A DNA stretch of 6,607 nucleotides from an uncultured Oscillospiraceae bacterium (GTDB lineage Bacteria; Bacillota; Clostridia; Oscillospirales; Oscillospiraceae): positions 1 to 6,607 of the forward strand of contig CAJUQS010000124.1 in the NCBI GenBank assembly GCA_910588365.1. The letters run 5' to 3'. A program made the position numbers and the translations under genes. This document shows positions 5,401 through 6,607 of this stretch, piece after piece (the stretch's first letter is position 1; every line of letters starts with the position of its first letter). The notes beneath the pieces are model-generated. The model was given only the letters and a program-made list of their open reading frames with translations, did no database searches and was not told the DNA's origin.

Positions 5401-6607
5401 TCTACTCCATTGAGGACCTGGCTCAGCTCATCTACGACCTGAAAAACGCCAACCGCAGCGCCCGCATCTCCGTCAAGCTGGTGAGCGAGGCGGGCGTGGG
5501 CACCGTGGCGGCGGGGGTGGCCAAGGCCGGGGCCCAGGTGGTGCTCATCTCCGGCTGGGACGGGGGCACCGGGGCCGCACCCCGGACCTCCATCCACCAC
5601 GCGGGCCTGCCCTGGGAGCTGGGGCTGGCGGAGACCCACCAGACCCTCATCCAAAACGGGCTCCGCTCCCGGGTGGTGCTGGAGACCGACGGAAAGCTGA
5701 TGACGGGCCGGGACACAGCCATCGCCTGTATGCTGGGGGCGGAGGAGTTCGGCTTTGCCACCGCGCCGCTGGTGACCCTGGGCTGCGTTATGATGCGGGT
5801 GTGCAATCTGGACACCTGCCCCGTGGGGGTGGCGACCCAGAACCCCGAACTGCGGAAACGGTTCAAGGGAAAGCCGGAATATGTGGTCAATTTCATGCGT
5901 TTCATCGCCCAGGAGCTGCGGGAGCACATGGCGAAGCTGGGTGTGCGCACCGTGGAGGAGCTGGTGGGCCGCACCGACCTGCTGAAACAGCGGGAACGCG
6001 CGGTGAACGGCCGGGCCGCCGCGGTGGACCTGTCCGCCGTTCTGGGCAGCCCTTACATCGGGGAGGGATATAAAACCCATTTCGACCCCGCTGACAGGTA
6101 TGATTTCAAGCTGGAAGAGACGGTGGACCAGTCCGTGCTGCTGGCCAAGCTGGGAAACGCGCTGAAAAAGGGCCGGAAATGCCAGATCTCCCTGCCCGTC
6201 ACCTCCACCCACCGGGCGGTGGGCACCCTGTTCGGCTCGGAGATCACCCGCCTCCACGGCGGCGGGCTGGAGGAGGACGCCGTCACGGTCCGCTGTACCG
6301 GCGGCGGGGGCCAGTCCTTCGGCGCGTTCATTCCCAGGGGGCTGGCCCTGGAGCTGGAAGGGGACGCCAACGACTATTTCGGCAAGGGGCTGTCCGGCGG
6401 CAAGCTGGCGGTGTACCCGCCCAAGACAGCGGCATTCAAGGCGGATGAGAACATCATCATCGGCAATGTGGCCCTGTATGGCGCCACCTCCGGAAAAGCC
6501 TTTATCGCGGGCCGGGCCGGAGAGCGGTTCTGTGTGCGCAATTCCGGAGCGGCGGCTGTGGTGGAGGGCGTGGGCGACCACGGCTGCGAATACATGACCG
6601 GGGGCCG
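2439..6607 (+). CDS. gltB: Glutamate synthase (NADPH-type) large subunit, truncated by the right edge
   Basis: GltB transfers the glutamine amide nitrogen to 2-oxoglutarate, yielding two glutamates, using electrons supplied by the small subunit. The window holds 1389 codons of a protein usually near 1500 residues. Visible in order: a short propeptide and Cys22 in HDACGIG, the nucleophile of the N-terminal class II amidotransferase, with RFSTNT and HNGEIS (247-252) of the same domain; a central domain including VTNPPIDAIREE (521-532); the FMN synthase domain with GAMSYGSIS (874-882), KPGEGGHLPGKKV (951-963), GGTGAAP (1042-1048) and Cys1116, Cys1122, Cys1127 in the C-x5-C-x4-C pattern of the 3Fe-4S cluster; and the C-terminal GXGXG domain beginning around GGGGQSFG (1288-1295). 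The ATG has AAAGAGG at 2424-2430, 8 bases upstream. I found no stop or frameshift. A gltD small-subunit gene is expected just downstream. Some clostridial papers call this gene gltA. Confidence 0.96.
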   Translation, partial: MRQKETGPAAPLYDPRFEHDACGIGAVVDIKGRKTHQTVDDALKIVEKLEHRAGKDAAGETGDGVGILLQISHGFFSKAAAELGFELGGERDYGVGMFFFPQDDLRRNQAMKMFQLIAEREGMEFIGWREAPVCPQVLGRKARDKMPRIVQGFVRRPERLAKGLEFDRRLYIARREFEQSSGDTYVASLSSRTIVYKGMFLVGQLRQFYLDLQDEDYTSAIALVHSRFSTNTDPSWERAHPNRLIAHNGEISTIRGNADRMLAREETMSSPAWEGELDKVFPVVDARGSDSAMLDNTLEFLVMSGMELPLAVMVCVPEPWMNDPNLSRARRDLYQYYAAMMEPWDGPAAILFSDGDQVGAVLDRNGLRPARYYLTDDGRLILSSEVGVLDIDPAHILKRSRLEPGKMLLADTVQGRVIGDEELKEGCAARSPYGEWLDRELLQLKDLAIPNHRVETCPPERLAQVQKAFGYTWEDVKDAILPMARTGAEPTAAMGADIPLAVLDRRDRPLFDYFCQRFAQVTNPPIDAIREEIVTDTAVYVGDDGNLLEERAENCRVLQIHNPILTSVDMLKIKHMDRPGFRVETVSLLYFKNMPLKRALDQMKLSADRAYRGGANIIILSDRGVDENHAAIPSLLAVSALEQHLVRTRKRTAVSVILESGEPRDVHHFAALLGYGARAVNPYLAQETIGRLIDEGMLDKDFGAAVDDYNKAILRGIVKIASKMGVSTLQSYQSAQLFEAVGIAKDVVDEYFTNTVSRIGGIGLEEIEAMVDRNHSRAFDPLGLDVDLTLDSAGTHKARSGQEDHRYSPQAIHLLQQAARTGDYGLFKQYSALVDDENSPHTLRGLMEMKYADTPIPLDEVESVESIVKRFKTGAMSYGSISQEAHECLAQAMNLLGGRSNSGEGGELPERLRNGLRCSAIKQVASGRFGVTSEYLVSAQELQIKMAQGAKPGEGGHLPGKKVYPWIAKTRCSTPGVPLISPPPHHDIYSIEDLAQLIYDLKNANRSARISVKLVSEAGVGTVAAGVAKAGAQVVLISGWDGGTGAAPRTSIHHAGLPWELGLAETHQTLIQNGLRSRVVLETDGKLMTGRDTAIACMLGAEEFGFATAPLVTLGCVMMRVCNLDTCPVGVATQNPELRKRFKGKPEYVVNFMRFIAQELREHMAKLGVRTVEELVGRTDLLKQRERAVNGRAAAVDLSAVLGSPYIGEGYKTHFDPADRYDFKLEETVDQSVLLAKLGNALKKGRKCQISLPVTSTHRAVGTLFGSEITRLHGGGLEEDAVTVRCTGGGGQSFGAFIPRGLALELEGDANDYFGKGLSGGKLAVYPPKTAAFKADENIIIGNVALYGATSGKAFIAGRAGERFCVRNSGAAAVVEGVGDHGCEYMTGG

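Noticed and set aside
2439..6607. Possible frameshift or pseudogene in gltB because of its length and the window edge
   Set aside because: The frame checked at several points from 2439 to 6607 is continuous, with all catalytic and cluster residues present; only the right end is cut by the window.

Overview
The window looks like chromosomal DNA from a GC-rich Clostridia-class Firmicute, possibly of the gut Oscillospiraceae type (Flavonifractor or Oscillibacter relatives). The basis is the combination of G+C-rich coding sequence, strong AGGAGG-type ribosome sites, near-consensus sigma-A promoters, an alpha-type glutamine synthetase and an ANTAR regulator gene beside glnA. The taxonomic guess is an inference. 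I see no mobile element, CRISPR array, tRNA or rRNA.

Layout: positions 1-162 (minus strand) hold the first 54 codons of glmS, which runs off the left edge. Positions 163-465 are a divergent intergenic region with an AT-rich core (27 of 100 bases are G/C at 241-340). It carries a perfect-consensus promoter for glmS, an imperfect 26-bp dyad, a good sigma-A promoter for glnA, and a short glnA leader with mutually exclusive hairpins that resemble an ANTAR-controlled terminator. On the plus strand follow glnA (466-1797), a 175-residue ANTAR-domain regulator with a degenerate receiver domain (1823-2350), a structured 88-base spacer with a strong hairpin (2351-2438), and the large subunit of glutamate synthase, gltB (2439 to beyond the right edge).

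How the genes work together: GlnA makes glutamine from glutamate and ammonium. GltB, with a small subunit expected outside the window, uses glutamine and 2-oxoglutarate to make two glutamates. Together they form the GS-GOGAT ammonium assimilation cycle. GlmS, transcribed divergently, spends glutamine on amino-sugar synthesis for the cell wall. The ANTAR protein is probably an RNA-binding antiterminator that controls the operon encoding it.

The most interesting signal is in the glnA leader. There a GAAC segment can pair with an identical GUUC on either side. Pairing downstream builds a hairpin with the ANTAR-type hexaloop (A at loop position 1, G at position 4) and destroys the terminator stem. 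A weaker arrangement of the same kind precedes gltB. From memory, a glnA-nitR-glutamate synthase cluster with an ANTAR-type NitR is known in solventogenic clostridia, so the gene order itself is not new. The specific RNA switches and the loss of the receiver phosphorylation site are the parts worth checking.
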